Assembly: GCF_000009765.2 (NCBI RefSeq) | Contig: NC_003155.5 | Location: 496,001-560,000, forward strand | Origin: Streptomyces avermitilis MA-4680 = NBRC 14893 | GTDB taxonomy: Bacteria; Actinomycetota; Actinomycetes; Streptomycetales; Streptomycetaceae | Reading direction: 5' to 3' | Length of the DNA stretch: 64,000 bases | In this document: positions 27,901 to 40,000 of the stretch, piece by piece | How the letters are laid out: each line of letters opens with the position of its first letter | How positions within the stretch are numbered: the stretch's first letter is position 1 | Program-made: the position numbers and the translations under genes | Notes under the pieces: generated by a model | The model's database searches: none | Told to the model about the DNA's origin: nothing | Seen by the model: only the letters and a program-made list of their open reading frames with translations

Positions 27901-30900
27901 ACGCCGCTTCGGGCATGGGCGAGCCGGGCGGTGAACACGCCGGTGGCGCGGACGGCGACCTGGTCCTCCTGGCCGTCCGCAGCGTCGGCTCCCTGGCTCA
28001 GTACGGCGGCGATACGGCCGGCGGCGCGCTCGTCGACGGCCGCGGGCAGGTCGATCAGGCCGCCCCAGCGCCGGGCGTGCTCCAGGGCCAGGGCACGGCC
28101 GAGGCCCCACACCTGGTTCTGCACCGCGCTGAGCGGTGCGTCGTCGGAGCGGCCGGTGGCGGCCGCGCCGCGGGTGGCGCACCACAGCGGCGCGTCGACG
28201 CCCGCGTCGCCAAGTGCCTGGGCCAGGGCCACGCTCTGCGCGAAGCCCTGGGAGAGCGCGGGGTGTTCGGGCGAGGCGATCTCGTCGGTCGCGAGCAGGG
28301 ACAGGACGCCGTCGAGCGATCCGGCTTCGCCCGCGACCCGGGTCAGCTCATCGGTCAGGGACGCGCGGTCGGCGTCGGCGCCGACCGTCAGCGGGATCAG
28401 GTGCGCGCCGCGTCCGGCGAGTGCCGTGCGGACCGTCCCGGCCCACTCGTCACCTTCGGGCGCGGCGAACAGCCATGTGCTGCCCGAGAGGTCGCCGGCG
28501 GAGAGGCCGTTCAGCGGCTGCCAGGCCAGCTGGTAGCGCCGGCCGTCCACGACGGACTGCTCGCGCCGCCGGCGCCGCCAGGCGGACAACTTCGGTACCA
28601 CGACGTCCAGTTCCTCGGGGTTCAGCCCCAGCGTGGCGGCGAGGGACTGCGCGTCCTCGCTCTCGACGCTCGCCCAGAACTCGGCGTCGACCGCGTCCAC
28701 GGTGGCCGTCTCGGCCTCGCGGGCCTCCAGCCAGTAGCGCTGCTGTTGGAAGGCGTACGTGGGTAGGTCGACACGTCGGGCGCCCGGGAAGAAGGCGTGC
28801 CAGTCCAATTCGGCGCCGCTGACGTGCAGTTCGGCGAGCGCGGTGACGAGCGCGTACGGCTCGGGGCGGTCGGCGCGCAGGGAGGGAACGGTGACGATGT
28901 CTGTGCCGTCGTCGAAGCAGCCCTGGACGAGGGCGCTGAGGACGCCGCCGGGACCGATCTCCACGAAGGTGGTCACGCCCAGCTCGCCGAGGGTCTCGAT
29001 GCCGTCGGCGAAGCGCACCGCCTCGCGGACGTGCCGCACCCAGTACTCGGGCGTGTACGCCTCGGCCAACCGACCGGTGAGATTCGCGACCACAGGAATC
29101 CGCGGCTCACTGAACGTCAGACCGCGAACGACTTCCGCGAACTCCTCCAGCACCGGATCCATCAACGGCGAATGGAACGCGTGACTGACCATCAACCGGG
29201 AGGTCTTACAGCCCTGTTGGGTGAAGACCTCGACGATCGCCAGCACCGCATCCTCGGCACCGGAGACCACCACCGACCGCGGCCCGTTGATCGCCGCGAT
29301 GCCGACGCCGTGGGTGAGATGCGGCACCACCTCGTCCTCGGCCGCCTGCACCGCCACCATCGCCCCACCAGCGGGCAGGGCCTGCATCAACGCGGCACGC
29401 GCCGACACCAGCCTCGCCGCATCCCCGAGCGACAACACACCCGCCACATGAGCAGCCGCAATCTCACCCACCGAATGACCCGCCACATAATCCGGCCGGA
29501 CACCCCACGACTCCAACAGCCGAAACAGCGCCACCTCGACAGCGAACAACGCCGGCTGGGTGCAACCGGTCTGGTTGAGCTGCTCCGCGTCCGCGTCGAG
29601 GGCGACGTCGAGGTGGGCGCGGATCTCGTCGTAGGCCGCGGCGAACACCGGGAAGGCGTCGTAGAGTTCACGCCCCATCCCCAACCGCTGCGAACCCTGA
29701 CCCGAGAACAGGAACCCGGTCTTGTCGCCGTGGCGGGCCGCGTTGCGGACGACGGCAGCGGACGGGGTGCCGGAGGCCAGTGCCCTTACGCCTTCGGTGA
29801 GTTCCTCCAGGCTCTCGCCGACGACGGCCGCCCGGCGGTCCCAGGCGGTGCGCGTCGTGGCGAGGGAGAAGCCGATGTCGGCCGGCGAGCGGCCGGGGCC
29901 GGTCCCGCCGCTCCGGCCGTCCTCCAGGAAGGAGAGCAGGCGCTCTGCCTGGGCGCGCAGCGCCGCGTCGCTCTTCGCCGAGAGCACCCACGGCAGCGCG
30001 CCGGCGGCCGGGGCCCCGGCCGGCTCGGCGGCGGGCTCCCGGTCGAGGGCCGGGGCCTGCTCGATGATCGTGTGCGCGTTGGTTCCGCTGACGCCGAAGG
30101 ACGAGACCGCGGCCCGGCGGGGGTGGTCCGACTCGGGCCATGCGACGGCCTCGGTCAGCAGCTTCACGCCGCCCGCCGACCAGTCGACCTGAGCGGTCGG
30201 CTCGTCCACGTCCAGCGTCTGCGGCAGGACTCCGTTGCGGATGGCCATCACCATCTTGATCACACCGGCGACACCCGCGGCGGCCTGCGTGTGACCGATG
30301 TTGGACTTGATGGATCCCAGCCACAGGGGCCGGTCGTCCGAGTGCTCCTGTCCGTACGTGGCGAGCAGTGCCTCCGCCTCGATCGGGTCGCCGAGGGTGG
30401 TGGCCGTGCCGTGCGCCTCGACCGCGTCGACCTGGGAGGCGGTCAGGCGCGCGTTCTCCAACGCCTGCCGGATCACGCGCTCCTGCGAGGGACCGTTCGG
30501 GGCCGTGAGCCCGTTGGAGGCGCCGTCCTGGTTGACGGCGCTGCCACGGATGACGGCGAGCACCTCGTGGCCGAGCCGACGGGCATCGGACAACCGCTCC
30601 AGCAGGAGCACGCCGATGCCTTCGGACATGCCCGTACCGTCGGCGGTCGAGGAGAACGCGCGGCAGCGGCCGTCGGGCGACAGGCCGCGCTGCGCACTGA
30701 ACGCGATGAAGGTGTTCGGCGTGGCCATCACGGTCACGCCGCCCGCCAGGGCGAGCGAGCACTCGCCGCGGCGCAGCGCCTGGGCGGCCAGGTGGAGCGC
30801 CACCAGCGAGGACGAGCAGGCCGTGTCGACGGTGACCGCCGGGCCTTCGAGGCCGAGGGCGTAGGAGATGCGGCCGGACACCACGGCGGCGGTGTTCGCG

Positions 30901-31433
30901 GTGACGAGGTGGGCCTCGCTGTCGCTGTCGCCCTGCCGCTGAAGGTAGGCGTGGTCCTGGCCGTTGGTGCCGACGAACACGCCGGCCCGGGTGCCGCGTG
31001 CGGTGACGGGGTCGATGCCCGCGCGTTCGAGGGCCTCCCAGGAGGTCTGCAGGAGCAGCCGCTGCTGCGGGTCCATGACCAGGGCCTCGCGGGGGGAGAT
31101 CCCGAAGAACGCGGGGTCGAACTCGCCGGCGTCGTAGAGGAAGCCGCCTTCGCGCACGTACGTGCGGCCCGTCCGCCCGGGCTCGGGGTCGTAGATCGTG
31201 TCCAGGTCCCAGCCGCGGTCGGTGGGGAACCCGGACACGCCGTCGCCGCCCGAGGCGACCAGTTGCCACAGTTCCTCGGGCGAGGCGACGCCGCCCGGGT
31301 AGCGGCAGGCCATCCCGACGATGGCGATGGGCTCGGTGTCCTTCGCCTCCAGCTCACCCAGCTGCCTGCGGGTCTGGCTCAGGTCCACCATCACGCGCTT
31401 GAGGTAATCCCTGAGCTTGTCGTCGTTCGACAT
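12951..31433 (-). CDS. pteA4: Type I modular PKS, modules 8 to 11 (polyol-forming)
   Basis: This 6160-residue subunit carries four KS-AT-KR-ACP modules and no DH or ER. It would add four acetate units and leave four hydroxyls (C13, C11, C9, C7). All four ATs carry HAFH, predicting malonyl-CoA. All four KRs lack LDD and have tryptophan in the GVWG/GIWG position, so all are A-type and should give the same hydroxyl configuration. The N-terminus ([17 protein letters not shown], residues 2-18) is a short docking coiled coil. The last 80 residues form a helical C-terminal docking region ending [11 protein letters not shown], similar to the ends of the preceding subunits. The ATG at 31433 has GAGGA 8 bases upstream. 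It follows PKS3 by 34 bp. AT9 and AT11 are nearly identical in DNA. Confidence 0.96.
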   Translation of the reverse strand: MSNDDKLRDYLKRVMVDLSQTRRQLGELEAKDTEPIAIVGMACRYPGGVASPEELWQLVASGGDGVSGFPTDRGWDLDTIYDPEPGRTGRTYVREGGFLYDAGEFDPAFFGISPREALVMDPQQRLLLQTSWEALERAGIDPVTARGTRAGVFVGTNGQDHAYLQRQGDSDSEAHLVTANTAAVVSGRISYALGLEGPAVTVDTACSSSLVALHLAAQALRRGECSLALAGGVTVMATPNTFIAFSAQRGLSPDGRCRAFSSTADGTGMSEGIGVLLLERLSDARRLGHEVLAVIRGSAVNQDGASNGLTAPNGPSQERVIRQALENARLTASQVDAVEAHGTATTLGDPIEAEALLATYGQEHSDDRPLWLGSIKSNIGHTQAAAGVAGVIKMVMAIRNGVLPQTLDVDEPTAQVDWSAGGVKLLTEAVAWPESDHPRRAAVSSFGVSGTNAHTIIEQAPALDREPAAEPAGAPAAGALPWVLSAKSDAALRAQAERLLSFLEDGRSGGTGPGRSPADIGFSLATTRTAWDRRAAVVGESLEELTEGVRALASGTPSAAVVRNAARHGDKTGFLFSGQGSQRLGMGRELYDAFPVFAAAYDEIRAHLDVALDADAEQLNQTGCTQPALFAVEVALFRLLESWGVRPDYVAGHSVGEIAAAHVAGVLSLGDAARLVSARAALMQALPAGGAMVAVQAAEDEVVPHLTHGVGIAAINGPRSVVVSGAEDAVLAIVEVFTQQGCKTSRLMVSHAFHSPLMDPVLEEFAEVVRGLTFSEPRIPVVANLTGRLAEAYTPEYWVRHVREAVRFADGIETLGELGVTTFVEIGPGGVLSALVQGCFDDGTDIVTVPSLRADRPEPYALVTALAELHVSGAELDWHAFFPGARRVDLPTYAFQQQRYWLEAREAETATVDAVDAEFWASVESEDAQSLAATLGLNPEELDVVVPKLSAWRRRRREQSVVDGRRYQLAWQPLNGLSAGDLSGSTWLFAAPEGDEWAGTVRTALAGRGAHLIPLTVGADADRASLTDELTRVAGEAGSLDGVLSLLATDEIASPEHPALSQGFAQSVALAQALGDAGVDAPLWCATRGAAATGRSDDAPLSAVQNQVWGLGRALALEHARRWGGLIDLPAAVDERAAGRIAAVLSQGADAADGQEDQVAVRATGVFTARLAHARSGVGRPWSPRGTVLITGGTGALGGHVARWLAGAGAEHLVLTSRRGADAPGATALKAELEELGARVTLAVCDVADRDALAALLAEHTFTSVFHAAGVEQFAPFDELTPADFARTMAAKAHGAAHLDELLGDRELDAFVLFSSIAGVWGSGLQTAYAAGNAFLDGLAARRRARGLTATAIAWGPWADGGMVTDADEAHLRRRGVVTLPAALAVTAVQRALDCDDTAVVVADIDWERFIGPFTFGRPSALLSELPEVRRAGAVTAAVTAAPADVGATPLAARLAGLPEAERTHTLIDLVRAHVAAVLGHSSAAEVEPDRAFKALGFDSLTAVELRNKVNTATGLALSPTLVFDYPNATALARFLQSELLGSQAVVEQEQHAAADDEPIAIVAMSCHLPGGVDSPEALWDLVTSGGDAISEFPSNRGWDVEALYDPDPDRPGKTYARDGGFLYGATDFDAGFFGISPREALAMDPQQRLMLETSWEAFERAGIAPAQLRGSRTGVFVGMAYQGYGADVRRTPEGVEGHRLVGGASSVVSGRVAYTFGLEGPAVTIDTACSSSLVALHLAMQSLRNGECTMALAGGVTVMAGPSVFVEFSRQRGLSPDGRCRAFGADADGTGWAEGVGMLLVERLSDARRNGHQVLAVVRGSAVNQDGASNGLTAPNGPAQQRVIHQSLASAGLAPRDVDAVEAHGTGTRLGDPIEAQALLATYGQGRDGDRPLWLGSLKSNIGHTQAAAGVAGVIKMVMAMRHGILPRTLHADEPTPHVDWSAGDVRLLTEAVDWPESDRPRRAAISSFGVSGTNAHTIIEQAPATAELPPTPDSGALVPWVLSGKGEPALRAQAARLADHLDANDGWTASDIGLSLASRETFEDRAVLLAQGSDKLRQALTALAAGQPAANVTLGRARSEGKVGFLFSGQGSQRIGMGRELYEAFPVFADAYDEVCARLEAPVDVDAETLHRTGCAQPALFAVEVALFRLLESWGVRPDYVAGHSVGEIAAAHVAGVLSLDDAVRLVSARAALMQALPVGGAMVAVQATEEEVLPHLTDEVGIAAINGPRSMVLSGAGEAVTAIAEVFVGQGRKTSRLKVSHAFHSPLMDPMLEEFAEVVRGLTFHQPQVPVVSNLTGRLAEPYSPEYWVRHVREAVRFADGIETLGELGVTTFVEIGPGGVLSGMVQDCVDEAVTVPVLRGDRPEQQAVVTALAELHVHGVSPDWQALFPGAHRVTLPTYAFQRERFWLDGEGDLAAAGTPTDAADSGFWDSVEREDAESLAATLGVSADASLGAILPRLSAWRRQRREQSVVDGWRYRVTWKPLGALPQPGASGTWLLVVAGESEWTASVRTALDERGLELVTLVAGPGTDRGTLARELAGVGPVTGVLSLLAEDESASAGDPGLSHGLAATLCLVQALGDVGVDVPLWCATRGAVATGRSDRVDRPLQSQVWGFGRAAALEHPRRWGGLLDLPELLDARTAARVAAVLGQTAEDQVAVRASGVLGRRLVRAARATGPAQGWSPRGTVLITGGTGALGGHVARWLAGAGAEHLVLTSRRGPAAPGAAELVAELEELGAAATVVACDAADRDALRALLAQHPVNAVVHAAGVGDHVMIEDSDPAGFAGSVAAKAAGATHLDELLAGQELDAFVMFSSGAGIWGGAGQGAYSAANAYLDALAEHRRAHGRTALAVSWGGWAEGGMAGVGDGEEMLRRRGLPPMRPALAISALQQALADGETALTVADFDWERFIGPFTVTRPSALFSDVPEAGRALEAPAPGGAEAGNALAAKLTGLPAAEQDRTLVDLVRTHAAAVLGHDGTAAVEPGRAFNDLGFDSLSAVELRNKLTADTGLKLPTTLVFDYPNATALARFLRAELLGSRGAARQEQRTAAVGDEPIAIVAMSCRLPGGVGSPEDLWQLVTSGGDVISGFPEDRGWNVEALYDPDPGTPGKTYARDGGFLYDAGDFDAALFGISPREALAMDPQQRLLLEASWEAFERAGIDPASLKGSRTGVFVGMSYQGYGAGLPQVPEGVEGHLLTGSAASVVSGRVAYSFGLEGPAVTVDTACSSSLVALHLAIQSLRNGESTMAVAGGVNVMAVPAAFVEFSRQRGLAPDGRCKAFGAGADGTGWAEGVGVVLVERLSDAVRNGHEILAVVRGSAVNQDGASNGLTAPNGPAQQRVIRQALASAGLTEADVDAVEAHGTGTALGDPIEAQALLATYGQERPEDRPLWLGSLKSNIGHAQAASGVAGVIKMVMAMRHGVLPRTLHADEPTPHVDWSAGAVRLLTEAVGWPDTNRPRRAAISSFGVSGTNAHTIIEQAPVAEPAAVAPVEVSSATVPWVLSGKSEAALRAQAERLLTLTADGAEPSLTDVGFSLATTRAALEHRAAVVGADHGRIAEGLRALASGAPAPGAVLGRADAGQVGFLFSGQGSQRIGMGRQLYEAFPVFAEAYDEVCAHLDRHLDRPLRDVAFGENGHEDGEELNRTAFTQPALFAHEVAVHRLLESWGVRPDYLAGHSVGEIAAAHVAGALALEDAAALVTARAALMQALPAGGAMIAVQATEDEVLPHLTDDAGIAAINGPQSVVVSGTEDAVAAVADFFAREGRKISRLTVSHAFHSPLMDPVLEDFARVVGGLRFETPRTPVVSNLTGELIDAYTADYWVRHVREAVRFADGIRTLGELGVTTFVETGPGAVLSAMAQGCLDGAVAVASARSGSPEPEAITGALAQLHVHGVPVDWRAFFAGRGARRADLPTYAFQHQRYWLETTAPTAAAGTDAVETGFWETVEREDAQSLAATLELPVEQLDAVLPRLSAWRRQQRRESAVEGWSYRTGWKPLSGLRAHELRGNWLFLVTEDTEAFEAFEWTAAVADGLAARGARLVRVTVDPAADRGALLRQLGEAVRESPLDGVISLLGIDERHHAGHPALSVGTVLTLALVQALGDAGIDAPLWALTRSAMSTGRADAVPSAAQNAVWGLGRVAALEHAPRWGGLIDLPDTVDDRIAGRLAAVLAQSAEDQVAIRDRGVFGRRLSHTAARRNTRAAQGWSPRGTVLITGGTGALGGHVARWLAGAGAEHLVLTSRRGPDAPGAAGLVAELEATGVRVTVAACDVADREALAALLAEHPVNAVVHTAGVDHMEPLEAMTPGACADVLSAKAAGALHLDALLAGQELDAFVLFSSIAGVWGSGHQAAYAAANALLDGLAERRRAQGLPATAVAWGPWAGGGMAEADGADERLRRRGLIPMPAALAVAGLRRALDSGEATATVADVDWERFLPPFTVGRPSALLGDLPEAERILTADSTAGGPGTAAASPLADRLARMPETEQHALLVDLVRTHAAAVLGHNNAGEVEADRAFKDLGFDSLTAVELRNKLKAETGLALPPTLVFDHPNAQALARQLRTELTGLTIAAAPEAAAAPAEDEEPIAIVGMACRYPGGVRSPEDLWHLVAAGGDAVGDFPADRGWDVEDIYDPDPDARGKTYARRGGFLYEAGEFDPGFFGISPREAVAMDPQQRLLLETTWETFERAGIDAESVRGSRTGVFVGSGYQDYAARAFNAIDDSEGFFGTGNSASIMSGRIAYTFGLEGPAVTVDTACSSSLVALHWAIQALRNGECSMALAGGVMVMSTPRAFVEFSRQRGLAPDGRCKAFGADADGTGWAEGVGMLLVERLSDARRNGHQVLAVVRGSAVNQDGASNGLTAPNGPAQQRVIRQALTSAGLTAADIDAVEAHGTGTRLGDPIEAQALLATYGQERPAGQPLWLGSLKSNIGHTQAAAGVAGVIKMVMAMRHGVLPQTLHVDEPTPHVDWSAGDVRLLTEAVAWPESERPRRAAVSSFGVSGTNAHTIIEQAPPVPAEEATVTPAPALLPWVLSAKSSAALRDQARRLLAFVEDGMSLADVGFSLATTRSALRHRAAVIGESGDGFRRGLGSLAAGMPSPGVVQGRPGGKVGFLFSGQGSQRIGMGRELYEAFPVFADAYDEVCARLEAPVDVDAETLHRTGCAQPALFAVEVALFRLLESWGVRPDYVAGHSVGEIAAVHVAGVLSLDDAVKLVSARAALMQALPAGGAMVAVQATEDEVLPHLTDGVGMAAINGPRSVVVSGAEDAVLEIAEVFTRQGRKTSRLKVSHAFHSPLMDPMLEEFAEVVRGLTFHQPQVPVVSNLTGRLAEPYSPEYWVRHVREAVRFADGIETLGELGVTTFVEIGPGGVLSGMVQDCVDEAVTVPVLRGDRPEQQAVVTALAHLHTHGMSVDWNVFFAGARKADLPTYAFQHEPYWVDAPQIAAAAEAEPVDAEFWETVERGDLQALAETLGVGAGDKFGDVLPRLSSWRRQRKEQSTVDTWRYGESWKGIPDRVPEGPARIGLWLVPVSAAQLGDDWVTACLRGLTERGLAPLPVPVEPATGREDLAAQLTRAAGDETVAGVLSLLAVDCGAAPAAAALTVGVALSVLLVQALGDAGIGAPLWCVTRNAVGVSTADEATDPYQSQVWGLGRVAALEHAPRWGGLIDLPDTVDDRIAGRLAAVLGQSAEDQVAIRDRGLFVRRLSRLPAALSERSWSPRGTVLITGGTGALGGHVARWLAGAGAEHLVLTSRRGPAAPGAAGLKAELEEAGVRVTVAACDVADREALAVLLAEHPVNAVVHTAGTAEAGMLAETSLGDFAATVAAKALGAVHLHELLGDQELDAFVLFSSISGVWGGGGQAAYSAANAFLDGLAQHRRARGLAATAIAWGPWGEGGMVADAGDEERLRQRGLSVLRPDRAISALHGALSGGDGTVTVADVDWERFVVPFTIGRPSALLSDLPEVGDALAEKRTERAAEPSALKAKLSTLSEGERQRLLVDTVCAHAAAVLGHSGSAAVDPDLAFRDLGFDSLTAVELRNLLSADTGLTLPATLVFDHPTPEAIARYLRSELADETGPEEVSVFSELDRLESVISTAASAEQTVRSGVRRRLQELLSLVNSAGEQGAESADAQRQLQDATIDDIFDLIDQDLEIS
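15223..15575 (-). repeat. Identical 353-bp tract in AT11 (partner in AT9)
   Basis: The sequence equals 24316-24668 base for base. It covers the C-terminal half of the AT including the HAFH motif. Flanking AT sequence (about 15820-16090 against 24915-25185) is also close to identical. Confidence 0.9.
17279..17526 (-). repeat. Identical 248-bp tract in KS11 (partner in KS12)
   Basis: This is the second copy of the tract at 12418-12665. Similarity continues on both sides at a lower level, for example 17097-17201 against 12237-12341 around the active-site cysteine. Such perfect identity inside diverged modules suggests recent duplication or gene conversion. Confidence 0.9.
17670..22259 (-). other. 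PKS module 10: KS-AT(malonyl)-KR-ACP
   Basis: Residues are counted in PKS4. KS Cys3232 (21738-21740), AT Ser3684, HAFH 3781-3784, KR Tyr4360 with GVWGSGH, ACP Ser4531. The predicted outcome is a hydroxyl at C9. AT10 keeps a segment [16 protein letters not shown] between the N-terminal part and the LNRT segment that the other HAFH-type ATs here have shortened to forms like [11 protein letters not shown]. Confidence 0.9.
22260..26768 (-). other. PKS module 9: KS-AT(malonyl)-KR-ACP
   Basis: Residues are counted in PKS4. KS Cys1730 (26244-26246), AT Ser2167, HAFH 2264-2267, KR Tyr2833 with GIWGGAG and no LDD, ACP Ser3001. The predicted outcome is a hydroxyl at C11. Confidence 0.9.
24316..24668 (-). 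repeat. Identical 353-bp tract in AT9 (partner in AT11)
   Basis: This is the second copy of the AT11 tract at 15223-15575, with no difference found by reading. The copies sit about 9.1 kb apart in the same gene, two modules apart. Confidence 0.9.
26769..31433 (-). other. PKS module 8: KS-AT(malonyl)-KR-ACP
   Basis: Residues are counted in PKS4. KS Cys206 (30816-30818), AT Ser654, HAFH 751-754, KR Tyr1329 with GVWGSGL, ACP Ser1500. The catalytic-histidine motif of KS8 reads HGTAT instead of HGTGT (His341, Ala344). The predicted outcome is a hydroxyl at C13. This is the first A-type KR after the B-type KRs of modules 2 to 7. Confidence 0.9.
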
Positions 31434-31467
31434 GTTTTACGTCCTCGGTAGCAGTGCGTGAGATGAG

Positions 31468-34400
31468 TCAGTGGGACCCGAGCTCTTGGTCGATGAGGTC
31501 GAACATCTCGTCGTCGGTGGCGGCGTCGATCCGGTCGAGGTCGAGGTCGAAGTCGCGGTCGGTGCCGTGGCCGTCGTCGGCGGTGTTCGCCGCGGCGTCC
31601 TGATGGGTGTCCGTCCACTTCCAGAGCAGCGCCTTGAGCCGGGCGGTGATCTTGTCCCGTACCGCGTCCTGTGGGGCGAGCGCGGCGAGCTGCGCCTCCA
31701 GCCGGTCCAGTTCGCCGAGCACGGGCGGGGCCTCGGCGGTGAGGTCGAGCACCAGGTCCTTGTGGAGGAGCCGGGCGATCGCGACGGGGTTGGGGTGGTC
31801 GAAGACCAGGGTGGGCTTGAGCCGCAGCCCGGTCGCGGCCTTGAGCCGGTTGCGCAGTTCCACGGCGGTCAGGGAGTCGAACCCGATGTCCCGGAAGGCC
31901 GTGGTGGGCTCGATGCGGGCAGCGGTGGCGTGGCCGAGGGCGGCTGCCGCCTGATGGCGCACCAGGTCCAGCATGACCTTCTCCTGGTCGGCCTCCGGTA
32001 TCCCGGCGAGGCGGCGGGCCAGGGCGGTGGTCCCTGCGGCCGCTGCCTCACCGGCCGCGGCGCCGGTGTCGCCGACGAGGCCGCGGAGGACGGCGGGCAG
32101 CATGCCCGCGCGGGCCATGGCGCGCAGTCCCGGAACGTCCAGCCGGACCGGCACGATCACCGGCCGGTCCACGGTCAGGGCGGCGTCGAACAGGGCCAGC
32201 CCCTCCGCCGGGCTGAACGGCACCACTCCGGCCCGCCCCATCCGGTTGCGGTCGGCGTCGGTGATCCGGTCACCCATGCCGCCGTTGTCCGTCCACAGGC
32301 CCCACGCGAGCGAGGTGCCGGGCAGGCCCGCGGCCCGGCGCTGCCGCGCCAGCCCGTCCAGGAAGGCGTTCGCGGCGGCGTAGCCCGCCGCGCCGGCGCT
32401 GCCCAGAACTCCGGCCAGGGAGGAGAAGAGTACGAACGCGGAGAGGTTCAGGTCCCGGGTCAGCTCGTGCAGGTGCAGCGCCCCGTCGGCCTTCGGCCGC
32501 AGCACGGTGTCCAGGCGCCCCGGGGTCAGGGCGGTGATCACGCCGTCGTCCAGGGCTGCCGCCGCGTGCACGACGGCCACGAGCGGGTGCTCGGCCGGGA
32601 CGGAGGCCAGCAGTTCGGCGAGGGCGTCCCGGTCCGCGATGTCACAGGCGGCCACGTCGACGTGCGCGCCCAGCTCGGAGAGGGCGGCGACGAGTTCGCC
32701 GACGCCTTCGGCCGCGGGGCCCCGCCGACTGGCCAGCAGCAGTCTCCGTGCGCCGCGTTCGGCAACGAGGTGCCGCGCGAGCGATCGTCCGAGGCCACCG
32801 GTCGCGCCGGTGAGCAGCACGGTCCCCTCGGGGTCCCAGGCGTGACCGGTGGGCTCCTCGGGCGGGGTGATCCGGGCGAGGCGCGGCACGTACAGCTTTC
32901 CGTCGCGCACCGCGGCCTGCGGCTCGTCCAGAGCGGCGAGCGCCGCGGCCAGCGCCGGGTCGACGCCGCCGTCAGTGACCGTGCCGCCGTTCGTGACCGA
33001 GTCGTCCGCGTCGACGAGCAGGAGCCGGTCCGGGTGCTCGGTCTGGGCCGACTTCACCAGACCGGAGACCGCGACGTGCGCGAGGTCCAAAGCTGTGCCG
33101 TCCAGCTCGACGGCTCCGCGCGTCATCACCACGAGCCGCGCGTCGGAGAACCGCTCGTCGGCGACCCACTCCTGGACGACCGACAGCACACCGGCCAGCG
33201 CTCCGCGCGTCGCCGCGGCAGCATCGCCTTCACTCGGGGCGCACGGCAGGAGGACGTGGGCGGGCGTGGCCGCACCGCCGTCGACCGCCTTGCGGAGCGC
33301 GTCGATATCGGAGTGAACACCCTCGTCGCCGAGGACCGCCCAGTCGGCTACGGCAGCGGTGGCGGGAGCGGAGGCCGCGGTGTGCTCGACCCAGTCGATC
33401 TCGAACATCCAGTCCTGGTGCGCCACGCGCGAGGCCAGTACCTGCTGCGCAGTCATCGTCCGCGTCCGGACGGACGCGACAGAGGCGACGGGAGAGCCGT
33501 CGGCGTCGGACAGTTCGATCGCCACCGCGTCGTCGCCGACGGGCCGGATGCGGATGCGTACGGCCCCGGGCCCCGGAGTGTGCACGGACATGCCGCTCCA
33601 GGCGTGGGGCATGAGCACCTCGCCGGGGTCTGCGGCGCGGTCCGACGTCGCCATGCCGAGGGCGGCGTCCAACAGGACGGGGTGCAGGGCGTAGCGGTCC
33701 GCCCGGTCCCGCTCCGTGACCGGCAGTTCGGCCTCGGCGTACAACTCGTCCCCGGCGCGCCAGGCGGCGCGCAGACCCGGACGGCCCTCGACGTCCCCGG
33801 GTTCGGCACCCGTCGGCGGCCAGATCATCTGGTCGAACTCCGGCGCCGGAGCGTTCCGGGTGAGCTTTCCGGTGACGTGGCGGACCCACGGCTCGCCGGA
33901 GCTGCCCGCCGCCGGCCGGCTGAAGACGCGCACCGAGCGCCGGTCAGGGTCGTCGTCCGCACCGATCTGCACCTGGATGCGGACGGCGCCCTGTTCTGCC
34001 AGAACCAGCGGGGCGTCCACGTCCAGCTGTTCCAGGTACGGGAACCCGGCCTGCCGTCCTGCGGACAGGGCCAGCTCCACGAACGCGGCGACCGGGAGCA
34101 CCGGCACGCCACCGACCGTGTGTTCCGCGATCCAGGGCAGGTCGGCCGGGGACAGTCGGCCGGTGAACAGCACGTCCTGCGCCCCGGCGGTCTCCACCAC
34201 CGCGCCGAGCAGGGCGTGGCCGGAGGAGTCCAGGCCCGCCGAGGAGACGTCGACCGCGGTCGTGCCTTTGAGCCAGTAGCGCTCGCGCTGGAAGGCGTAC
34301 GTGGGCAGGTCGACACGCAGGGCGCCGGGAAACAGCGCCTGCCAGTCCGGGGAGACGCCACGCGTGTGCAACTGCCCGACGGCGAGCGTGAGCGCCTGGG

Positions 34401-36978
34401 GTTCGGGGCGGTCGGTACGCAGAGCGGGAACGGTGACGATGTCCGCGTCGTCGAGGCAGCCCTGGGCGAGGGCGCTCAGGACACCGCCCGGGCCGACCTC
34501 CACGAACGTGGTCACGCCCAGCTCGTGCAGGGTCCGCACGCCATCGGCGAAACGGACCGCCTCACGGACGTGCCGGACCCAGTGCTCGGGGGTGTACGGC
34601 TCGGCCAGGCGGCCCGTGAGGTTGGAGACCACAGGAATCCGCGGCTCACCGAACGTCAGACCGCGGACAACCGCCGCGAACTCCTCCAACATCGGATCCA
34701 TCAACGGCGAATGGAACGCGTGACTGACCTTCAACCGGGAGGTCTTACGGCCCTGAGCAGCAAACACCTCGGCAACCGCCATGACCGCGTCCTCGGCGCC
34801 GGAGACCACGACCGACTGAGGGCCGTTGATCGCCGCGATGCCGACCTCGCCGGTCAGGTACGGCAGCACCTCGTCCTCGGCCGCCTGCACCGCCACCATC
34901 GCGCCGCCGGCGGGCAACGCCTGCATCAACGCGGCACGCACCGACACCAGCCTCGCCGCATCCCCGAGCGACAACACCCCGGCCACGTGCGCGGCAGCAA
35001 TCTCTCCCACGGAGTGACCGGCCACGTAATCCGGCCGGATGGCCCACGACTCCAGCAACCGGAACAGCGCCACCTCCATCGCGAACAACGCCGGCTGCGT
35101 CGAACCCGTCTGATGAAGCGTTTCCGCATCGACATCGACCGGCAAGTCCAACAGCGCGCACACCTCGTTGTAGGCCGCGGCGAACACGGGGTACGCCTCG
35201 TACAACTCGCGCCCCATGCCGATCCGCTGCGAACCCTGACCCGAGAACAGGAACCCGACCTTGCCCCGGTCGGCCCCGGCGCGCCCCGTCACCACCTGTG
35301 CCGCGGGCTCGCCCGCCGCGAGGGCGGTCAGGATCGCGCGCAGCTCTTCCCCGTCGGCGCCGACGACCGCCGCCCGGTGCTCCAGCGCCGAGCGGGTGGC
35401 CGCCAGCGAGAACCCGACGTCGGCCGGTGACGCGGCCGCGAGGTCCACGGACGACAGCAGTCGTTGTGCCTGCTCTCGCAGCGCCGCCCCATTCTTCGCG
35501 GAGAGTACCCACGGCACCACCGTGGTCCGGGCCCGCAGCAGTTCCTCGGCCACGCCCTCGCCTTCAGCCGTGTCATCGGCCGGGTCCCCCGCCTCCGGTT
35601 CGGGCGCCTGCTCGAGGATGATGTGCGCATTGGTGCCGCTGATCCCGAACGACGAGACCCCGGCCCGGCGAGGGTGGTCCGTCTCCGGCCACGCGATCGC
35701 CTCCGTCAGCAGGTCGACCGAGCCGACCGACCAGTCGACCCGCGGGGTCGGCCGGTCCACGTGGAGGGTCTTCGGCAGCACGCCGTGCTGCATCGCCAGC
35801 ACCATCTTGATCACACCGGCGACACCCGCCGCGGCCTGCGTGTGACCGATGTTGGACTTCAGCGAGCCGAGCAGCAGCGGCCGTTCGCGCTCTTGTCCAT
35901 AGGTCGCCAGCAGCGCCTGCGCCTCGATCGGGTCGCCGAGGCTGGTGCCCGTGCCGTGTGCTTCGACGGCGTCGACCTCCTCGGCGGACAGCCGGGCGCC
36001 GGCCAGCGCTTCGAGGATCACGCGCTGCTGCGAGGGGCCGTTCGGCGCGGTCAGGCCGTTGGACGCGCCGTCCTGGTTGACGGCGCTGCCCCGGACGACC
36101 GCGAGCACCTTGTGGCCGAGTCGGCGGGCGTCCCGCAGCCGCTCCACGAGCAGCAGGCCGGTGCCTTCGGACCAGGACGCGCCGTCCGCCGCCGCCGCGA
36201 AGGACTTGCAGCGGCCGTCGGGGGCGAGTCCGCGCTGGCGGCTGAACTCGACGAAGGCGCTCGGGCCCGCCATGACCGTCACGCCGCCGGCGAGCGCCAT
36301 GGAGCACTCGCCGGTGCGTAGCGCCTGCACGGCGAGGTGCAGGGCGACGAGCGAGGACGAGCAGGCGGTGTCGACGGTGACCGCGGGGCCCTCGAAGCCG
36401 AAGGTGTAGGCGATGCGCCCGGAGGCGACGCTGCCGGAGTTGCCGGTGCTCATCAGCCCCTCGACCCCTTCGGGGAGGACGCCGGGCGTGAAGCCGTAGT
36501 CGTGGTACATCAGACCGGCGAAGACGCCGGTGCGGCTGCCCTTGAGGCCGGCGGGGTCGATGCCCGCGTGCTCGAAGGCCTCCCACGCGGCCTCCAGCAG
36601 CAGCCGCTGCTGCGGGTCCATGGCCAGCGCCTCGCGCGGCGAAATCCCGAAGAATTCGGCGTCGAAGTCCGCCGCGTCGTGCAGGAAGCCGCCCTGCCGG
36701 GTGTAGACCTTGCCGGGCTGCTCGGGGTCGGGGTCGTAGAGCGCGTCGACGTCCCAGCCGCGGTCCACGGGGAACTGCGAGATGGCGTCTTCGCCCTCGG
36801 CCAGCAGCCGCCACAGCTCCTCGGGGGAGCCGACGCCGCCGGGGAACCGGCAGCTCATACCCACAATGGCGATCGGCTCCTGGGCGCGGGCCTCCAGCTC
36901 GCGCACGCGCCGCCGGGCCTGGCGCAGGTCGGTGGTGGTCCGCTTGAGGTAGTCCCGGAGCTTGTCTTCGTTCATCAT
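31468..36978 (-). CDS. pteA3: Type I modular PKS, module 7: KS-AT(malonyl)-DH(defective)-KR-ACP
   Basis: This single-module subunit has 1836 residues. KS Cys206 and AT Ser656 with HAFH (753-756) predict one malonyl extension. A DH-like region follows with [10 protein letters not shown] (His953), but it looks dead: about 15 residues covering the conserved YGPxF segment are missing near residue 1065, and the second motif reads DAALG (Asp1104) where the active DHs read DAALH or DSALH. The KR is B-type (LDD at 32545-32553, Tyr1533). ACP Ser1702. It would therefore leave a hydroxyl at C15, marking the end of the polyene. The reading frame is open to 37812, but the part above 36978 overlaps PKS2. 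Translation starting [11 protein letters not shown] matches the sister N-termini and follows AAAAGGGGG, so I chose 36978 (36975 is possible). The C-terminus [11 protein letters not shown] is docking-like. Confidence 0.95.
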   Translation of the reverse strand: MMNEDKLRDYLKRTTTDLRQARRRVRELEARAQEPIAIVGMSCRFPGGVGSPEELWRLLAEGEDAISQFPVDRGWDVDALYDPDPEQPGKVYTRQGGFLHDAADFDAEFFGISPREALAMDPQQRLLLEAAWEAFEHAGIDPAGLKGSRTGVFAGLMYHDYGFTPGVLPEGVEGLMSTGNSGSVASGRIAYTFGFEGPAVTVDTACSSSLVALHLAVQALRTGECSMALAGGVTVMAGPSAFVEFSRQRGLAPDGRCKSFAAAADGASWSEGTGLLLVERLRDARRLGHKVLAVVRGSAVNQDGASNGLTAPNGPSQQRVILEALAGARLSAEEVDAVEAHGTGTSLGDPIEAQALLATYGQERERPLLLGSLKSNIGHTQAAAGVAGVIKMVLAMQHGVLPKTLHVDRPTPRVDWSVGSVDLLTEAIAWPETDHPRRAGVSSFGISGTNAHIILEQAPEPEAGDPADDTAEGEGVAEELLRARTTVVPWVLSAKNGAALREQAQRLLSSVDLAAASPADVGFSLAATRSALEHRAAVVGADGEELRAILTALAAGEPAAQVVTGRAGADRGKVGFLFSGQGSQRIGMGRELYEAYPVFAAAYNEVCALLDLPVDVDAETLHQTGSTQPALFAMEVALFRLLESWAIRPDYVAGHSVGEIAAAHVAGVLSLGDAARLVSVRAALMQALPAGGAMVAVQAAEDEVLPYLTGEVGIAAINGPQSVVVSGAEDAVMAVAEVFAAQGRKTSRLKVSHAFHSPLMDPMLEEFAAVVRGLTFGEPRIPVVSNLTGRLAEPYTPEHWVRHVREAVRFADGVRTLHELGVTTFVEVGPGGVLSALAQGCLDDADIVTVPALRTDRPEPQALTLAVGQLHTRGVSPDWQALFPGALRVDLPTYAFQRERYWLKGTTAVDVSSAGLDSSGHALLGAVVETAGAQDVLFTGRLSPADLPWIAEHTVGGVPVLPVAAFVELALSAGRQAGFPYLEQLDVDAPLVLAEQGAVRIQVQIGADDDPDRRSVRVFSRPAAGSSGEPWVRHVTGKLTRNAPAPEFDQMIWPPTGAEPGDVEGRPGLRAAWRAGDELYAEAELPVTERDRADRYALHPVLLDAALGMATSDRAADPGEVLMPHAWSGMSVHTPGPGAVRIRIRPVGDDAVAIELSDADGSPVASVASVRTRTMTAQQVLASRVAHQDWMFEIDWVEHTAASAPATAAVADWAVLGDEGVHSDIDALRKAVDGGAATPAHVLLPCAPSEGDAAAATRGALAGVLSVVQEWVADERFSDARLVVMTRGAVELDGTALDLAHVAVSGLVKSAQTEHPDRLLLVDADDSVTNGGTVTDGGVDPALAAALAALDEPQAAVRDGKLYVPRLARITPPEEPTGHAWDPEGTVLLTGATGGLGRSLARHLVAERGARRLLLASRRGPAAEGVGELVAALSELGAHVDVAACDIADRDALAELLASVPAEHPLVAVVHAAAALDDGVITALTPGRLDTVLRPKADGALHLHELTRDLNLSAFVLFSSLAGVLGSAGAAGYAAANAFLDGLARQRRAAGLPGTSLAWGLWTDNGGMGDRITDADRNRMGRAGVVPFSPAEGLALFDAALTVDRPVIVPVRLDVPGLRAMARAGMLPAVLRGLVGDTGAAAGEAAAAGTTALARRLAGIPEADQEKVMLDLVRHQAAAALGHATAARIEPTTAFRDIGFDSLTAVELRNRLKAATGLRLKPTLVFDHPNPVAIARLLHKDLVLDLTAEAPPVLGELDRLEAQLAALAPQDAVRDKITARLKALLWKWTDTHQDAAANTADDGHGTDRDFDLDLDRIDAATDDEMFDLIDQELGSH
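33400..34250 (-). other. Degenerate dehydratase (DH7) domain
   Basis: Compared with DH5, the sequence between WPPTG and LRAAWR lacks the [18 protein letters not shown] equivalent. Only RPG remains, an in-frame loss of 15 residues at about 33771-33800. The catalytic histidine (34120-34122) and aspartate (33667-33669) codons survive, but the residue four after the aspartate is Gly (33655-33657), not His or Gln. The domain is otherwise full length, so it probably lost function by small changes and not by wholesale deletion. Confidence 0.85.
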
Positions 36979-37010
36979 CGGTGTCGCCCGCCCCCTTTTG
37001 GCTGCGCAGT

Positions 37011-40000
37011 TCAGGAGATGCCGAGTTCGTCGTCGAGGAGCTCGTACAGCTCCTCGTCGCTCGCCGAGCTGAGGTCGTCTTCGTCCTCGGCTCCGCCGGC
37101 GCCTCCCGGATCGGCCGGCTCGTTCCCGTTCCAGCGGGCGAGCAGTGCCTGGAGACGCATGTTGATCTTGGTTCGGGTGATGTTGTCGATGCCGTCCGCT
37201 CCGGCACCGTCGAGGGCGGCACCGAGGCGGTCGAGCTCGTCGAAGACCGGCGCCGTCCCGGCCGTACCACCGGGGAGGTCTTTCAGCACCCGCTGCGCGA
37301 GCACCGCGGGCGTCGGGTGGTCGAAGACCAGCGTCGCGGGCAGCCGCAGGCCCGTGGCCTGGTTCATCCGGTTGCGGAGCTCCACCGCGGTCAGCGAGTC
37401 GAAGCCCAGGTCGCCGAAGGCCTGGTCGGGCTGGACGGTCTTGGCCGAGCTGTGTCCGAGGACGGCGGCGACCTCGGACCGGACGAGGTCCAGCACGGCC
37501 TCTTCGCGCTCGCTCTCGGGCAGGCCCGCGATCCGCTGCGCCAGCGGTACCGCGGCCGCCCGGTCCGTGCGCCGCAGCCGGCCGCCGACGAGCGCCCTGA
37601 GCAGCGGCGGCACCGGGGCGGTCGCGTTCCGCAGGGCGGCGAGGTCCAACCGTGCCGCCACCACCAGGGGCTCCTGCAGCGCGAGCGCGGCGTCGAGGAG
37701 TTCCAGGCCGTCCTCGTCGGACAGCGGCAGCACGCCGCCGCGGGCGAGCCGGGTCCGGTCGGCGCCGCCGAGGTCCTCGGTCATGGTGCCGGTGCGCTGC
37801 CACAGGCCCCATGGCAACGACACCGCGGGCAGACCCTGGGCCCGGCGGCGCCGGGCGAAGGCGTCCAGGAAGGCGTTGGCCGCGGCGTAGTTGGCCTGGC
37901 CGGGGGTGCCGAGCGTGCCCGCGAGCGAGGAGAAGAGGACGAACGCCGACACGTCACCGGCCAGCTCGTGCAGGTTCAACACCGCGTCGACCTTGGGGCG
38001 CAGCACCATCTCCATGCGCTCCGGCGTAAGCGAACCGATCACGCCGTCGTCGAGGACGCCGGCCGTGTGCACCACGGCCGTCACCGGCGTGCCGGACAGC
38101 ACCTCGGCGAGAGCGTCCCGGTCGGCCACGTCGCAGGCGGCCCAGAGCACTTCGGCACCCGCGGCGGTCAGTTCCTCCTGGAGCTCCGCCGCACCCTCGG
38201 CGTCCGCGCCGCGCCGGCTCATCAACAGCAGGCTGCGCAACCCGTGTTCGGCGACCAGGTGCCGGGCGACGAGTCCGCCCAGGGCACCGGACGCGCCGGT
38301 CAGGAGCACCCTGCCGGTCCCGAAGTCCGGGGTGGCCCGCGGGGCGTCGGCGGCGGCCCTGGCGAGCCGGGGCAGCAGGAGCGCGTCGCCGCGCAGTGCC
38401 GCCTGCGGCTCCTCGGAGGCGACGAGCCGGGGGACGACCGTCGCCGCGACCTGCTCCACGTCGGCGTTCTGTTCGGTGTCGAGGAGGACGATGCGGTCCG
38501 GGTTCTCCGACTGTGCCGACCGGACCAGGCCCCACACGGCCGCCTGCACCGGGTCGCCCTGTGCCGACTCGTCGCCTGCGGCGACCGCGCCCCGGGTCAC
38601 CAGCACCAGGCGGGCGGCCCGGTCCTCGGCCTGCCACCACTGGACCAGCCAGAGCACTTCGGCGAGGACGCTCCGGACCCGCTCGACATCGGTACCCGAC
38701 CCGCCGGGGCAGGGGACGACGACGGCGTCCGTGTCCGCCTGCGCCCCGGTCTCCACCGTGGGGGCGGCGAGGAGGGCGGCGATGCCGTCGTAGGCCTGTA
38801 CGACTGGTGTCCGCGCGTCAGCGGTGGCGGCGAGCGGTGCCCACTGCACGGTGAAAAGGGAGTCCCGGGAGCTCGGGCGCAGTTGCTCGACCGACACCGG
38901 GCGCAGCGTCAGCGACTCCACCGACACGACGGGACGACCCGTGCCGTCGGCGGCCTCCAGCCGTACCGCATCCCCGCCGACCTGGGAGAGCCGTACCCGC
39001 AGGCCGGCCGCTCCGGTTCCGTGCACCGTGACGCGGGACCACGCGAAGGGCAGCAGGGGCCCGTCGGCAGCCGGTACGAGGCCGCCCGCGCCCAGCGCGT
39101 GCAGCGCGGAGTCGAGCAGGGCCGGGTGCACACCGAACGCGTCCGTCTGCGCCAGGTCGGGGACGGCGAGTTCGGCGTAGACCGCGTCGTGGCCGCGCCA
39201 GGCGGCACGCAGCCCCTGAAAGAGCGGGCCGTAGCTCAGGCCGAGGTCCGCCATGCGGTCGTAGAAGCCGTCCAGGTCCACCGGCCGGGCGTCGGCCGGG
39301 GGCCAGTTGCTCAGGTCGGTGCCGGAGGGGGCTCCGCCGGCGGCGAGGACGCCGGTGGCGTTGCGGATCCACGGGCCGTCGTCCCCGGCTCGCGAGTGCA
39401 CGCTCAACGGGCGGCGGCCGGAGTCGTCCTGCGCGCCCACGAGCACCTGGAGCGCGACACCGCCGTGCTCGGGCAGCACCAGCGGTGCCTGCAGGGTGAG
39501 CTCCTCGACCAGGTCGCAGCCGGTCTCGGCCGCGGCGTGGGCAGCCAGTTCCACGAAGGCCGTGCCCGGCAGCAGCACCGTGCCCAGCACCGCGTGGTCG
39601 GCCAGCCAGGGCTGGGCTTGCAGGGACAGCAGCCCGGTGAGCAGGTGGCCGCCGGCGTCCGGCAACTCCACCGCCGCGCCCAGGAACGGGTGGTCGGCGG
39701 CGTCCAGCCCGGCCGCTCGTACGTCACCGGCCGGAGCGCCGGCCTCCAGCCAGTACCGCTCGTGCTGAAACGCGTAGGTCGGGAGGTCGACGCGGCGCGC
39801 GCCCGGCAGGACGGCGTCCCAGTCGATGGCGACGCCGTGCACAAGGGCCTGGGCCAGGGCCAGCATCAGCCGGTTCCGTCCGCCGTCGCGGCGGCGCAGC
39901 GTCGGTACGACCGCGGCGTCCGCGTCGGCGGCCTCGATGGCATCCTGGATGCCCGCCAACTGGACGGGGTGCGGGCTGACTTCGACGAACACGTCGTGCC

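Noticed and set aside
12951..31433. Possible DH or ER domains in the AT-KR linkers of modules 8 to 11
   Set aside because: No HxxxGxxxxP motif, no second DH motif and no ER nucleotide-binding motif is present. The linker is the KR structural subdomain only.
36979..37812. N-terminal extension of the PKS3 reading frame
   Set aside because: The frame stays open upstream but overlaps the C-terminus of PKS2, has Arg- and Gly-rich non-protein-like sequence, and ends in a clear subunit start ([11 protein letters not shown]) with its own ribosome-binding site.
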